Source: Calothrix sp. PCC 7716 (GTDB lineage Bacteria > Cyanobacteriota > Cyanobacteriia > Cyanobacteriales > Nostocaceae). Taken from it: 64,000 bases of DNA. The stretch is taken from positions 1,922,001-1,986,000 of the forward strand of contig NZ_AP025018.1 of the NCBI RefSeq assembly GCF_019977735.1, in the 5' to 3' direction. How positions within the stretch are numbered: the stretch's first letter is position 1; every line of letters starts with the position of its first letter. Positions 18,740-28,019 of this stretch are shown piece by piece. The translations under genes were made by a program, and so were the position numbers. The notes beneath the pieces are model-generated. The model saw nothing but the letters and a program-made list of their open reading frames with translations. It was not told the DNA's origin and made no database searches.

Positions 18740-18924
18740 AATTTATTAATGATTACCTGGTTTGTTTGATTAGCTATTGCACTGCTACAAGTTATTTATT
18801 TTAATTATGAAGTTAGGTTTTACACTAGACCTTTGTTTAACTAACCGAGTTCCTATAATGCTGCACCACACGCGCACCACGCCACAAAATTTATAATTAA
18901 TTTAAAGTACTAAAAAATTAAGAT

Positions 18925-19911
18925 ATGCCAGTTTATGTGTATTGGGGTGAAGATGACTTTGCCTTGGAAAAAGCCGTTGTGGAATTGCGCGACAAAATCC
19001 TTGACCCACTTTGGACTAGTTTTAATTACACAGCCATTACTCCAGAACAGCCAAACGCTATTATAGACGGTTTAAATCAAGCAATGACACCACCCTTTGG
19101 TGCCGGCAACCGTTTAGTATGGCTTGTCAATACTACTATCTGTACTCAATGCCCAGATAATGTGTTAGCAGAATTACAGCGAACAGTGTCAGTAATTCCC
19201 GAAACTTCGTATTTATTGTTAACATTTCGTAACAAACCAGATGAACGTGTAAAGTCAACAAAATTACTGAAGCAATTTGCTACCATTAAATCATTTGCAC
19301 TGATTTCACCGTGGGATACAGAGGGGCTGGAAAGGGCAGTAAAGGAAGCGGCTCGTAATGTTGGTGTAACAATTACAGCAAACGCAGCATCCATGTTAGC
19401 TTCATCTGTAGGCAACGATACACGGCTCTTATATAATGAGTTGGAGAAAATACGGCTTTATTCAAATGGTAGCAACAAGTCACAAGATGAAGATGTGGTT
19501 TTGTCTTTAGTTAGAAATACAACTCAAAATAGCCTGCAATTAGCAGCTGCGATTAGAAAAGGTGACACAGAGAAGGCATTAACTTTAATTAGTGAACTGC
19601 TTGCAGCTTCTGAACCGAGTTTAAAGATTGTAGCTACACTAATCGGTCAATTCCGTACTTGGCTATGTATAAAAATGATGATTGAAAGTGGTGAACGAAA
19701 TCAACAAGAAATTGCTTCATCGTGTGAAGTCGTTAACCCAAAGCGAATTTATTTTTTACAACAAGAAGTAAAATCGCTCTCACTCTCGCGACTTGTTTCT
19801 ACGTTACCCTTGCTTCTTGAATTAGAAGTAAGTTTAAAGCAAGGCGCCGCAGAACTACCAACATTCCAAACCAAAGTCATAGAACTTTGCCGAATGTGTC
19901 AAGCAAATTGA
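18925..19911 (+). CDS. holA: DNA polymerase III subunit delta
   Basis: 328 residues with the HolA pattern: MPVYVYWGEDDFALEKAV at the start, PPFGAGNRLVWLVN, LLLTFRNKPDERVKSTK in domain I, AASMLASSVGNDTRLLYNEL in domain II and the terminal helical domain with LSRLVSTLPLLLELEVSLKQ. It loads the beta clamp as part of the clamp-loader complex. A single gene transcribed away from lpxD. The 185-bp gap before it holds AT-rich DNA and no clear motif. Confidence 0.92.
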   Translation: MPVYVYWGEDDFALEKAVVELRDKILDPLWTSFNYTAITPEQPNAIIDGLNQAMTPPFGAGNRLVWLVNTTICTQCPDNVLAELQRTVSVIPETSYLLLTFRNKPDERVKSTKLLKQFATIKSFALISPWDTEGLERAVKEAARNVGVTITANAASMLASSVGNDTRLLYNELEKIRLYSNGSNKSQDEDVVLSLVRNTTQNSLQLAAAIRKGDTEKALTLISELLAASEPSLKIVATLIGQFRTWLCIKMMIESGERNQQEIASSCEVVNPKRIYFLQQEVKSLSLSRLVSTLPLLLELEVSLKQGAAELPTFQTKVIELCRMCQAN

Positions 19912-20018
19912 ATAAATTAATTAACTTTAAATTTATATAGGTATCTGTGGAACTTCTGGTTCGTAAAATTATTCATTGTGATTAACACAAACGTACTGTA
20001 GTTATTTCTCACATACTC

Positions 20019-20528
20019 ATGTTGAAATTACACTATCCCCTATTAAAACAACGAAATGCTCGAATGCTACGTCAGTCTTTAATTGTAAGTAGCTTGACCG
20101 TAGTAACTATATTTTTTAGTACATTTACACCTGGTACAAAAGCATACGCTCAAAATCCACCTATTAGCGCAACAGAAATAGTTAACTACGCCAAGTCAGT
20201 CTTAGGAATGGAGGCAGGAAGGCAGATAGCATTTGATGAAATTAAAAAAAGTATGGGTAATAGTGATAATGTTCCCAAAATAGTATGCAATGACCCTAAT
20301 AGCTTTAATGCGCTTCCAGGAAGGGCAAAAAACATTGCGATTGATTATTGTAATCGTTCACAAAAAATTGTCGAATCAAATGGTTTAAGCATTGACCGTT
20401 TTAATGAGATGACAGTACTAATACAAAAAAGCGAAGGCTTACAGCAGCAACTTTATAACGAGTTAATAAAAATACAGCAACAGCAACAGCAACCGGGTGC
20501 TAATAAACGAAATTTTCCTAAAAATTAA
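20019..20528 (+). CDS. DUF4168 secreted protein
   Basis: 169 residues. A signal peptide (about 1-45, hydrophobic core SLTVVTIFFSTF, cleavage near AYAQ) precedes a DUF4168 domain: ISATEIVNYAKSVLGME, IVCNDPNSFNALP, AKNIAIDYCNRSQKIVESNG and SIDRFNEMTVLIQ. Two cysteines fit a disulphide. DUF4168 is common in cyanobacteria; its function is not known. A polyglutamine-rich tail ends the protein. The first methionine was kept; Met-16 is another possible start. Confidence 0.85.
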   Translation: MLKLHYPLLKQRNARMLRQSLIVSSLTVVTIFFSTFTPGTKAYAQNPPISATEIVNYAKSVLGMEAGRQIAFDEIKKSMGNSDNVPKIVCNDPNSFNALPGRAKNIAIDYCNRSQKIVESNGLSIDRFNEMTVLIQKSEGLQQQLYNELIKIQQQQQQPGANKRNFPKN

Positions 20529-20550
20529 AACTTTTTTGTATTTTTTCACT

Positions 20551-20759
20551 AAGACTAAATTGCCATCAGGGACTAAATTGTCATTAGGGACTAAATTGTC
20601 ATTAGGGACTAAATTGTCATTCTGAGCGCAGCGAAGAATCTCAGGTTCAATTGTTCTGAGATGCTTCACTACGTTCAGCATGACATATAACAACGTTCAG
20701 TATGACATAGAAAAATGTTGAGCATGACATGACAAAATGTTTGTTATGGCATGACAAAA
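20551..20759. repeat. 18-bp tandem repeats followed by ATGACA-rich degenerate repeats
   Basis: GGGACTAAATTGTCATTA is repeated head to tail about four times (20551-20622), the first copy diverged. It runs into CATTCTGAGCGCAGCGAAG, a common cyanobacterial repeat, and then several copies of a (T)CAG(C/T)ATGACAT motif up to 20759. The units are contiguous with no spacers. The stretch closes the DUF4168 gene and meets the convergent TIGR03643 gene. Confidence 0.8.
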
Positions 20760-21011
20760 CTAAGTTTTTTGATTATCTGACTTGAAACGACCTGAGAAAA
20801 AATCACGCTTTTGTAGATGCTTAGTATTGCGTCCGGTTACACGCTCACGCCACATTCGGAAGCTCGAAGCTTTCATTTCACGACGCATTAGTTCAATTAC
20901 TTGCTTTTCTTGCAAACCGAACTGTATCTCTATCGCTTCAAAGGGAGTTCGGTCTTCCCATGCCATTTCAACTACACGGTCTATAGTTTCGGAATCTAGC
21001 TCTGGTAACAT
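20760..21011 (-). CDS. TIGR03643-family small protein
   Basis: 83 residues matching the TIGR03643 pattern: ETIDRVVEMAWEDRTPFEAI, FGLQEKQVIELMRREMK, and SFRMWRERVTGRNTKH. The first 50 residues look like a helix-turn-helix that could bind nucleic acid, with a basic C terminus. No function is established for the family. It is transcribed alone on the minus strand. Confidence 0.85.
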   Translation of the reverse strand: MLPELDSETIDRVVEMAWEDRTPFEAIEIQFGLQEKQVIELMRREMKASSFRMWRERVTGRNTKHLQKRDFFSGRFKSDNQKT

Positions 21012-21103
21012 TTGTCGTTAACGGTGGAAGTTTGATTAAGTTATGTAAACTATTTTAACTTGATCAAATTTGTTGTATACTCTGCCGCTGGTATGGGCTA
21101 GTC

Positions 21104-21306
21104 GTCTGTGTCATAAGTTTTGGTGGGTGATTTTTTACCACAGAGACACAGAGACACAGAGAGGTTTTGAAGTTTCCTCTGTGTTCTCTGCGTCTCTGTG
21201 GTGGAAAAAAATAATCGCACGTCGTGTAATTTTAAGCGTCTACACCCCAAAACTGATGACACAGACCAGTAGGTAGGGTGGGCAAGGGTGGGCAGTGCCC
21301 ACCTTA
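21104..21306. mobile_element. Nested palindromic element plus GGTGGGCAGTGCCCACC repeat
   Basis: Outer arms GTCTGTGTCATAAGTTTTGG (21104-21123) and CCAAAACTGATGACACAGAC (21247-21266) are near-perfect inverted copies (19 of 20). They enclose a second large hairpin: ACCACAGAGACACAGAGAC against GTCTCTGTGGT near 21200. At 21271-21305 follows a GTAGGGTGGGCA repeat with a partial internal duplication. No ORF inside. The layout suggests a small non-autonomous element that has taken in another repeat. Confidence 0.6.
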
Positions 21307-21495
21307 CTAATGGCGCCTTTAATAGATGTATAGTCAAAGTCTATGGTGTTGATTGCTTGACTGATTACTACAGAATTATCCGAAATGCAAATTCGTAATG
21401 TTGTATTTAAATTACACGTAAGTAGAATTAATTAATTTTGATACAAGGTATCACAGTTGATGATTCAAATAATTAGTAATTATTGATGAAAAATT

Positions 21496-22092
21496 ATGAT
21501 AACCATAAGTGATAAGTGTGTCGAAAACTTTATATTACAACAGCCCAGCAAACGTGAATGCAGTTGCCAGAAGGGTTTTTGGCATAATGTGTTGGATGGA
21601 TTACAAGATAGTATTTTAATTTTTACCGAGTTTGGAGAACTGATTCACGCTAATTCTAATGCGTATAATATTTACCGCAAAGTAGCTCAAAATCGTGATA
21701 ATGCAAAAACGCTATTGAATTTTGTGCATACTTTGTGTAAATCATTGATTGAATATAGCTTATACGAAGATAAGTTAGTTGTTTCTGATGAAATAGCACT
21801 AAATAGTTCAGAAGTTTTTCGTGTGCGAGTACGATGGCTAAATATGGATAAATACGACTTTCGATACTTGCTCGTCACTATTGAGAATCGTTATGAATCA
21901 ATCAAAAATGTAGCTATTGCAGAAGCAAAAAAATTTGATTTGACACAGCGAGAGACAGAAATTTGGTGTCTCTATCGGGCACACTCAACTTACAAGCAAA
22001 TTAGTGAACAGCTTTACATAAGTTTAAATACAGTCAAGAAGCACATGAAGAATATACATGCTAAACGACAAGGTACTTGTGGTTGTATGTAA
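21496..22092 (+). CDS. LuxR-type HTH regulator with N-terminal PAS-like domain
   Basis: 198 residues. Positions 25-125 resemble a PAS fold (VLDGLQDSILIFTEFGEL, ANSNAYNIY). The C terminus is a GerE-type helix-turn-helix: LTQRETEIWCLYR, TYKQISEQLYISLNTVKKHM, KNIHAK. It lacks a receiver domain, so the PAS-like part probably senses the signal. The last residues (GTCGCM) are unusual and the helix-turn-helix has little after the recognition helix, so the 3' end may be slightly shortened. It stands alone, 400 bp after a palindromic element. Confidence 0.75.
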   Translation: MITISDKCVENFILQQPSKRECSCQKGFWHNVLDGLQDSILIFTEFGELIHANSNAYNIYRKVAQNRDNAKTLLNFVHTLCKSLIEYSLYEDKLVVSDEIALNSSEVFRVRVRWLNMDKYDFRYLLVTIENRYESIKNVAIAEAKKFDLTQRETEIWCLYRAHSTYKQISEQLYISLNTVKKHMKNIHAKRQGTCGCM

Positions 22093-22627
22093 AGTCGAAT
22101 CTGTTTTCAAAACTTAAAATATGATGAGTATTTGCTCAATAAAGTTGTATAGTATAAGGATAAATATCAACTAGTGATAAACGCCAAAACCTTTATATAG
22201 CAAGTTTTTGGTAGTTATGCTACATAATTTATACGAAATGTAACGGTAAAGAAAAATTACTATTTCGTTCATTGGTATAAGGTGGTGATAATCTAATAAT
22301 TGAAGCTAATAAAAAGCTTCCCTGGCAGATAAACAGCTATGGTTAGTAGTAAAAGAGGTAAAGACGCTGTTGAATACACATCTGTCTCGTCCGAAAAAAC
22401 AACAACACCTACTTTGTACGTGTGATATTTCCTCAAAATAGCACCACAGGGGGCGCTGTCGCTTGCTGATTGTCAAGCACATCCCTGGCTAAACTGAACG
22501 TATTAGAGGAAAGATTCAATCACGGAAATGCTGGGTGTTGTTGTTTTTTGTGCCAAGAAACCGGGTTTTTAGGCAAAATTCCTGTTACTATTACAATATA
22601 TAAACTAAGAAACCCGGTTTCTGCGTT
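22093..22627. repeat. Intergenic region with a 16-bp inverted repeat and paired AGAAACC palindromes
   Basis: AAAAAACAACAACACC at 22394-22409 is matched exactly in reverse complement at 22534-22549; the sequence just inside pairs imperfectly. Directly after it comes a paired AGAAACC(C)GGTTTCT element (22552-22621) that ends seven bases before the next gene. I see no gene in the rest, which is AT-rich. Confidence 0.65.
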
Positions 22628-23392
22628 ATGTCCATAATTGCTCTCAGGGCGTGGTATCTTCAAGATTACGAGCCAATTCCAGAGTTGGAAAAGCGTCCCC
22701 ATGATATTCGCCTCAGTAAAAAGAGCCTTTTAAAATCAGCTTTACGAGCCGATTTTTTAGATGATATTGAAGATGTGAGAAACTCTACCTGGTTCGGTCG
22801 CTACCTCGAAGGTGAGAATATTGAGTTTTATATAGAAGGTAGTGGTGGGTACGTTGTCGCGAATATTGATTTAATTAGCCACGAAATTTATTTCACTAAG
22901 CAAGCTTTGTTATCGCAGTTAGAACCAACTATCTTTTTGTGTCATCAAATTGAGTATCCGACTGCTAGTGAAGCTTTACGGGAGTCTTTGCAGCAAAGTT
23001 TAGAAAAATTTAATAAAAAATCGCGTGTTCCTTTGACTCTAGCTGAGTCTTACCGCTCTAAAGATGCTCCGATGCGTCTCAACCGCACAATGATGCGAAA
23101 AATTCGCAAAAGTATGTTATTTATTGCTGATATTACTCCCATTGCCCGCTTTGATGGTGAGGCGCCTGTAGTGATTCCAAGTCCAAATGTTAGTATTGAA
23201 ACTGGTTACGCAATAACTTCTAAGCGAACTGAGCATATTCTCTTAGCGAACATGCAGCGTGAAGATTTACCAGGTCAATTTCCTTTCGATTTACCGACGA
23301 CACAAATTTTGCAATTTAAAGACAGCAAGGAATTGAATAAAATACTCCCCGATACACTACTTACGCTACTTGCACGGTTTAGATTATTTTAA
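22628..23392 (+). CDS. Unknown protein with a TIR-like / nucleoside deoxyribosyltransferase-like C-terminal domain
   Basis: 254 residues, no membrane segment. The N-terminal 110 residues are unfamiliar (FGRYLEGENIEFYIEGSGGY is the most distinctive part). The C-terminal part has the marks of the TIR-like/NDT-like nucleotide-binding fold: a strand SMLFIADITPI, then PSPNVSIETGYAI with the expected acidic residue, HILLANM and FPFDLP. In that superfamily the Glu after the PNPN-like turn is catalytic and removes the base from a nucleotide such as NAD+. Stand-alone proteins of this kind are found in conflict systems, but no partner is seen here, so a defence role is only a guess. The 5' end abuts a repeat, so its promoter probably lies in or before it. 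Confidence 0.6.
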   Translation: MSIIALRAWYLQDYEPIPELEKRPHDIRLSKKSLLKSALRADFLDDIEDVRNSTWFGRYLEGENIEFYIEGSGGYVVANIDLISHEIYFTKQALLSQLEPTIFLCHQIEYPTASEALRESLQQSLEKFNKKSRVPLTLAESYRSKDAPMRLNRTMMRKIRKSMLFIADITPIARFDGEAPVVIPSPNVSIETGYAITSKRTEHILLANMQREDLPGQFPFDLPTTQILQFKDSKELNKILPDTLLTLLARFRLF

Positions 23393-23937
23393 GTTTTAAT
23401 AAAGTTTTGATGAAATTAAACAGAATTTTATTCCAAAGATAGTATCTTTACCGTTTAAATCTATCTTTGTATAGATTTTTTCTATGAAAGTCTATATCAA
23501 AGTTATAGATGAAGAAAAAATTAGATTACTAAAAATCTGTTTTATTGCTTGTCGTTAAAATAGTAAACCAAAATACACATCTCCAAAATATGCACATTGG
23601 TAGATGTAAAAAAAGTCAATCTATCAAATAGAATACTGATTAGGTACATGGTATTCGTAATAAAAGCAAATGTAATTATGATTTTGATTGGGTTTATAAT
23701 TTTTTCGTAATCGAAGCAAATACAGCTTTTTGCTTGATTTTGTATTGGTATGTCATCGCTCTAACACTTTTTGTCTCAATTTAAATGTAAAAAGGAGATA
23801 ATTCACAATTTGTACGATGTATGCCATTTTGCTCTTGTTACTTTCTATACAAGTATAATGGCATCGATGATTACCGCATTCACGTTATTTGTGCTGTGTG
23901 TGGGTATACTGTGTGCTAGCTTCGGAGCAAAAGATTG
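23393..23937 (+). pseudogene. AT-rich gap ending in an out-of-frame N-terminal piece of the hybrid kinase gene
   Basis: Up to about 23790 I see nothing but AT-rich DNA. AAAGGAG at 23791-23797 is followed by an open frame from TTG 23810 that reads FYTSIMASMITAFTLFVLC, VGILCA, and ends at a TGA at 23936-23938. That resembles the helix normally found just before the membrane segment with which the next frame begins. The two frames meet at one base, suggesting a frameshift in a once longer membrane sensor domain. Confidence 0.5.
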
Positions 23938-26900
23938 ATGCGATTAATCACAAGCGATAGCTACGCTGGGTATTTAGTAAGGCGGTTACTGCTGGCTGCT
24001 GTTGTAGTTCCACTCATTCTTGGATGGTGGGTATATAGGGGAATACGCACTGGGGTTTTTGACGCAGGGTTTGCGTTTGGACTTTATGCAATTGTTTTAG
24101 TTGTAATTTTCACCATTATTATATGGCGCAGCGCAGCAAGTATCGAGAAACTAAGTCGTCAGCGAGATTGGGTGCAAGCGGCGTTGAATGCGAATGAACA
24201 AAAACTTCAAAGTTTTTTTGAATCGAATATAATTGGAATTCTGTTTGGTGACATATACGGTAACGTTAGTCTTGCCAATGATGAGTTTTTGCGGATGATT
24301 GATTACGAGCGCGAAGATTTAAAAGCTCTAAAAATTCGTTGGGTTGATATTACACCACCCGAATATATAGATTTAGAAACAGAACGCATTGCCGAAGCTA
24401 AGAAGTATGGCATTTGCAAGCCTTATGAAAAAGAGCTTATTCGTAAAAATGGAACTCGGATTCCAATATTGGTGGGTTATACGTTGACAGGAGAAAAACG
24501 TGAGGAGTTAGTAGCTTTTATTCTTGATTTGACTGAGCGTAAGCAAGTTGAAGCTGCATTGCAAAAAAGCGAAGAACGCTTCCGTTTAGCTGTAGATAAT
24601 ATTCCTGACATGTTTGTTATTTATGACGCGCAAAGAAAACTAGAGTTTGTTAATGCCGCTGCACTGCGACTCACGAATAATAAGAGCGAAGAAGTTATCG
24701 GAAAAACTGATGAAGAAATTTTTCCATCTGCTGTTACAGATACTTATTTAAAAGCGTTGATACAAGCACAGCAAACTTTAACCACACAAACTACAGAGGC
24801 AACGGTAACTTTACCTAACTTTGGAACATTTACAACGTTGATAAAATATGTACCGATTTTGAAAGAAAATGGCGAACTTCACCAAATTCTTGCGATTAAT
24901 AATGATATTACTGCGAGTAAACAAGCCGAAATTACCCTTCGTAATCAGCAAAACTGGCTTGAATATTTACTTAATTTAATGCCGGCACCTTTACTTTTGA
25001 TTGAACCAATAACAGCCAAAGTTATTTTTGCTAACCGTGCTGCCGATGAAATAGCTGGGGGTGAATTTCCTAAAGGCAAATCAGCCGAAGAATATCATAC
25101 AGTTTATTATTGTACAGATTCCACAGGGCAACGTATTCCAGACGAACAAATGCCGGGTGTAAGAGTTGCACGTGGCGAAAGATTGGATGGTGTCGAAATT
25201 GACTGGCATAACCCCAATGGTGAAATTCGCTCATTACTGATATTTGCTGATACATTAAGTGAAATGTATGGGCGCCCTGCTACTTGCGTGTTAATGTTCC
25301 AAGATATTAGTAAGCGTAAAGAAGTCGAAAAAGCTTTGTCGTTGGGTTATAAGCGGCTTCAGTTGCTTTTTGGAACTGCGAGCGATTTGTTATCGAGTCA
25401 ACAACCAATAGCATTACTCCACAGTGTTTTCCACAAGCTGTCAGAACAAATAGGTTTAGATTGTTACTTTAATTATTTAGTTGATGAACCCAAACAGAAG
25501 TTACATTTAGCTTCGTATAGTGGTGTTACAGAGGCAGTCGCAACAAATATTAATGTATTACATTTTAATGAAGCGATATGTGGAACTGTTGCTGCCGAAC
25601 GTCAATTTATCGCTTTAGAAGATGTACAGAATAGTACTAACCAAAAAACTCAGTTGATTCGAGATTTAGAAATTACAGCTTTTGCTAGTTATCCATTAAT
25701 AGCTCAGGGACAATTATATGGAACGCTAGGTTTTGGCAGTCGTTCGCGTACTAAATTTAGCCAAAACGAAATTGGTATGATGCAAGCAGTGTGTGACCAA
25801 ATTGCTATTGCCATAGAACGTTCACGTTTGCTTGGGTCGTTGCAGCAGCAAGCTGACCAACTGCGCGATGCAAACCGGATGAAAGATGAATTTTTGGCTA
25901 TTTTGTCGCATGAATTACGTTCACCTCTAAATTCTATATTAGGCTGGTCACAGTTACTTATTGGGCGCCCAAATCTCGACGCAACAAAAAAAGCACAAGC
26001 GCTCTTAACAATTGAACGTAATGCGCGCACTCAAAAGCAACTAATCGAAGACTTGCTTGATATTTCGCGTATCATCCGTGGTAAATTAAGACTCAATGTC
26101 GCACCGTGTAATCTCGTACCAATTGTACAAGCAGCTATTGAAACAGTGCGTATTGCAGCAGAAGCAAAACACATACAAGTAATATTTACAATTCAGGATT
26201 CTAAACTTTTCGTTAAAGGTGATGCAGAGCGTTTACAGCAGATAACTTGGAATTTACTATCCAACGCGATTAAATTTACAGGAGTTGGAGGAGAAGTAGA
26301 AATTAAATTAATTAGATTATCAACAGTCAAGTGTGAGCATTGCGGCGCCTTAGAGCAAGTCTTAATTCAAGTGCAAGATAACGGTATTGGTATTCAACCT
26401 GATTTTATTCCTTATGTGTTCGACCGTTTTCGACAAGCAGATAGTTCGAGTACAAGAACACATGGGGGTTTAGGTTTAGGTTTAGCAATAGTCAAACATT
26501 TAGTAGAACTTCATGGTGGTAATGTCGCAGTTGAAAGTCCTGGAGAAGGATTGGGCGCCACATTCACAGTTAAACTGCCACTGTTGAGTAATGAGCATAT
26601 TCAAACAACTTCACTCGACATTATATCCCCTTCAAATACACCTTCAGCCTTAAGCTTCTTACCCTCACTCGAAGGAATACGTGTACTAGTTGTGGATGAT
26701 GAAGCTGATACCCGCAACTTTGTAGTAACTGTTCTCGAACAATCTTATGCACAAGTGCAAGCTGCTGCTTCTGTAACCGAAGCACTGGAATTAATATCTC
26801 AGTGTAAACCAGATGTAATAGTCAGTGATATCGGAATGCCTGGTGAAGATGGATACGCACTAATCCGTAAAATTCGTGAGTTACCATCTAACGCTGGAGG

Positions 26901-27048
26901 AAACATACCTGCCGCAGCACTTACAGCTTATGCTCGTTCAGAAGACCGATTACGCGCAATTAGAGAAGGTTTTCAATTACACCTTCCAAAACCAATTGAA
27001 GCAGCAGAATTAACTACCGTCGTCGCTTCTTTAGTAGGAAGAACGTAG
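23938..27048 (+). CDS. Hybrid sensor histidine kinase (TM-PAS-PAS-PAS-GAF-HisKA-HATPase-REC)
   Basis: 1036 residues. Two membrane helices (about 15-35 and 45-65) are the tail of a larger membrane sensor domain seen in relatives. Then come three PAS domains (about 90-210, 215-335, 340-465), a GAF domain (about 480-630), the H box FLAILSHELRSPLNSILG (H658), an ATPase core (DNGIGI, GGLGLGLAIV) and a receiver domain with D964 in IVSDIGMPGEDG and LPKP. It is a membrane-linked phosphorelay kinase whose signal is unknown. No partner regulator is adjacent; the receiver is its own. ATG 23938 overlaps the stop of an out-of-frame upstream piece, so the N terminus may be damaged. TTG 23935 is also possible. 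Confidence 0.85.
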   Translation: MRLITSDSYAGYLVRRLLLAAVVVPLILGWWVYRGIRTGVFDAGFAFGLYAIVLVVIFTIIIWRSAASIEKLSRQRDWVQAALNANEQKLQSFFESNIIGILFGDIYGNVSLANDEFLRMIDYEREDLKALKIRWVDITPPEYIDLETERIAEAKKYGICKPYEKELIRKNGTRIPILVGYTLTGEKREELVAFILDLTERKQVEAALQKSEERFRLAVDNIPDMFVIYDAQRKLEFVNAAALRLTNNKSEEVIGKTDEEIFPSAVTDTYLKALIQAQQTLTTQTTEATVTLPNFGTFTTLIKYVPILKENGELHQILAINNDITASKQAEITLRNQQNWLEYLLNLMPAPLLLIEPITAKVIFANRAADEIAGGEFPKGKSAEEYHTVYYCTDSTGQRIPDEQMPGVRVARGERLDGVEIDWHNPNGEIRSLLIFADTLSEMYGRPATCVLMFQDISKRKEVEKALSLGYKRLQLLFGTASDLLSSQQPIALLHSVFHKLSEQIGLDCYFNYLVDEPKQKLHLASYSGVTEAVATNINVLHFNEAICGTVAAERQFIALEDVQNSTNQKTQLIRDLEITAFASYPLIAQGQLYGTLGFGSRSRTKFSQNEIGMMQAVCDQIAIAIERSRLLGSLQQQADQLRDANRMKDEFLAILSHELRSPLNSILGWSQLLIGRPNLDATKKAQALLTIERNARTQKQLIEDLLDISRIIRGKLRLNVAPCNLVPIVQAAIETVRIAAEAKHIQVIFTIQDSKLFVKGDAERLQQITWNLLSNAIKFTGVGGEVEIKLIRLSTVKCEHCGALEQVLIQVQDNGIGIQPDFIPYVFDRFRQADSSSTRTHGGLGLGLAIVKHLVELHGGNVAVESPGEGLGATFTVKLPLLSNEHIQTTSLDIISPSNTPSALSFLPSLEGIRVLVVDDEADTRNFVVTVLEQSYAQVQAAASVTEALELISQCKPDVIVSDIGMPGEDGYALIRKIRELPSNAGGNIPAAALTAYARSEDRLRAIREGFQLHLPKPIEAAELTTVVASLVGRT

Positions 27049-27051
27049 TAA

Positions 27052-27074
27052 TGGTGGGCAGTGCCCACCGTACA
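27052..27074. repeat. GGTGGGCAGTGCCCACC palindrome between converging genes
   Basis: A perfect 17-bp palindrome lies between the stop codons of the hybrid kinase and rhomboid genes, 29 bp apart. It can form a stem for both strands and may act as a shared terminator. Confidence 0.7.
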
Positions 27075-27077
27075 ATA

Positions 27078-27803
27078 TTACTGTCTGTAAAAATATTCTT
27101 CTTCTGCTCTTTTATCGCTAAATAAACCTAACAGTGGTCCAAGAATGGCACCGAACACAAAACCACCAGCATGTGCCCAATATGCAATACCACCGCTTTC
27201 CATACCTATATTAGTAGTTGTTTCCAGACTTGCCACACCATAAAATCCCTGTTGCAAGAACCAAAATCCTAAGAAAAAGTACGCAGGTACTCTAAAAGTC
27301 GGGAAAAATATACCTAAAGGTACAACACCAAGAATTTCAGCTTGAGGAAAACGCAGAATATAGGCGCCCATAACTCCAGCAATGGCGCCGCTCGCTCCTA
27401 AATTCGGAATATTTGAACCTTGGGCAAAATACCACTGAGTCAGCGATGCCAAAACCCCACATGCCAAGTAAAAAATTAAATACTTAACATGACCAAGCTT
27501 ATCTTCGACGTTATTACCAAAAATCCACAGGAACAGCATATTTCCGCCCAAATGCAATATACCCCCATGTAGAAATTGAGAAGTAATCAAAGTACTCCAC
27601 TCAGGTATAGGCTGATTAATTGTCGCTCCACCAAAACTCAAACTCAACTCGCGTGGAACAACCGCGAATAAATGCATAAACCCATCCAAATACTGAGGAG
27701 GGAGACTCGACTCATATAAAAAAGCTAAAACATTAATTGCAATCAGCCCAAAAGTCACATATGGGGTGATTGTCGTAGGATTATTATCGCGAATTGGAAC
27801 CAC
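27078..27803 (-). CDS. Rhomboid-family intramembrane serine protease
   Basis: 241 residues with about six membrane segments. The catalytic Ser is in NLGASGAIAGVMGAYI and the catalytic His in IAYWAHAGGFVFGAILG. LHLGGNMLFLWIFGNN supplies the conserved HxxxN region. The N-terminal VPIRDNNPTTITPYVTFGLI is typical of the bacterial group. It cuts membrane-protein substrates inside the bilayer; the substrate is unknown. ATG 27803 gives the full family length. Confidence 0.9.
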   Translation of the reverse strand: MVPIRDNNPTTITPYVTFGLIAINVLAFLYESSLPPQYLDGFMHLFAVVPRELSLSFGGATINQPIPEWSTLITSQFLHGGILHLGGNMLFLWIFGNNVEDKLGHVKYLIFYLACGVLASLTQWYFAQGSNIPNLGASGAIAGVMGAYILRFPQAEILGVVPLGIFFPTFRVPAYFFLGFWFLQQGFYGVASLETTTNIGMESGGIAYWAHAGGFVFGAILGPLLGLFSDKRAEEEYFYRQ

Positions 27804-27885
27804 AGACGTTTATCCTTAACTGTAAGCAACCAGCCTCACATTACTCAATTTCTATACCGCGCGCTTCTTTCTTTAGGCTAGATTA

Positions 27886-27995
27886 GTGGAATATTAGTGG
27901 AAATGGGCATCCATTATTAGTGGAATGGGCATCCTTGCCCGTTCTAAATATAGGCACAAAATATATAGGCGGGCAAGGATGCCCACCCCACAAGA
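27886..27995. repeat. Compound GTGGAATGGGCATCC repeat
   Basis: Repeated GTGGAATGGGCATCC arms and a GGCGGGCAAGGATGCCC arm form an imperfect palindrome with internal duplications, of the same family as 8992-9058. It lies between the rhomboid gene promoter and the broken J-domain gene. Confidence 0.8.
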
Positions 27996-28019
27996 AAATT
28001 TTTCTATCAAGCTACACGA

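Noticed and set aside
20551-20622. Possible short CRISPR-like array of an 18-bp repeat
   Set aside because: The units are head to tail with no spacers, the first is degenerate, and no cas gene is near. It is a simple tandem repeat.
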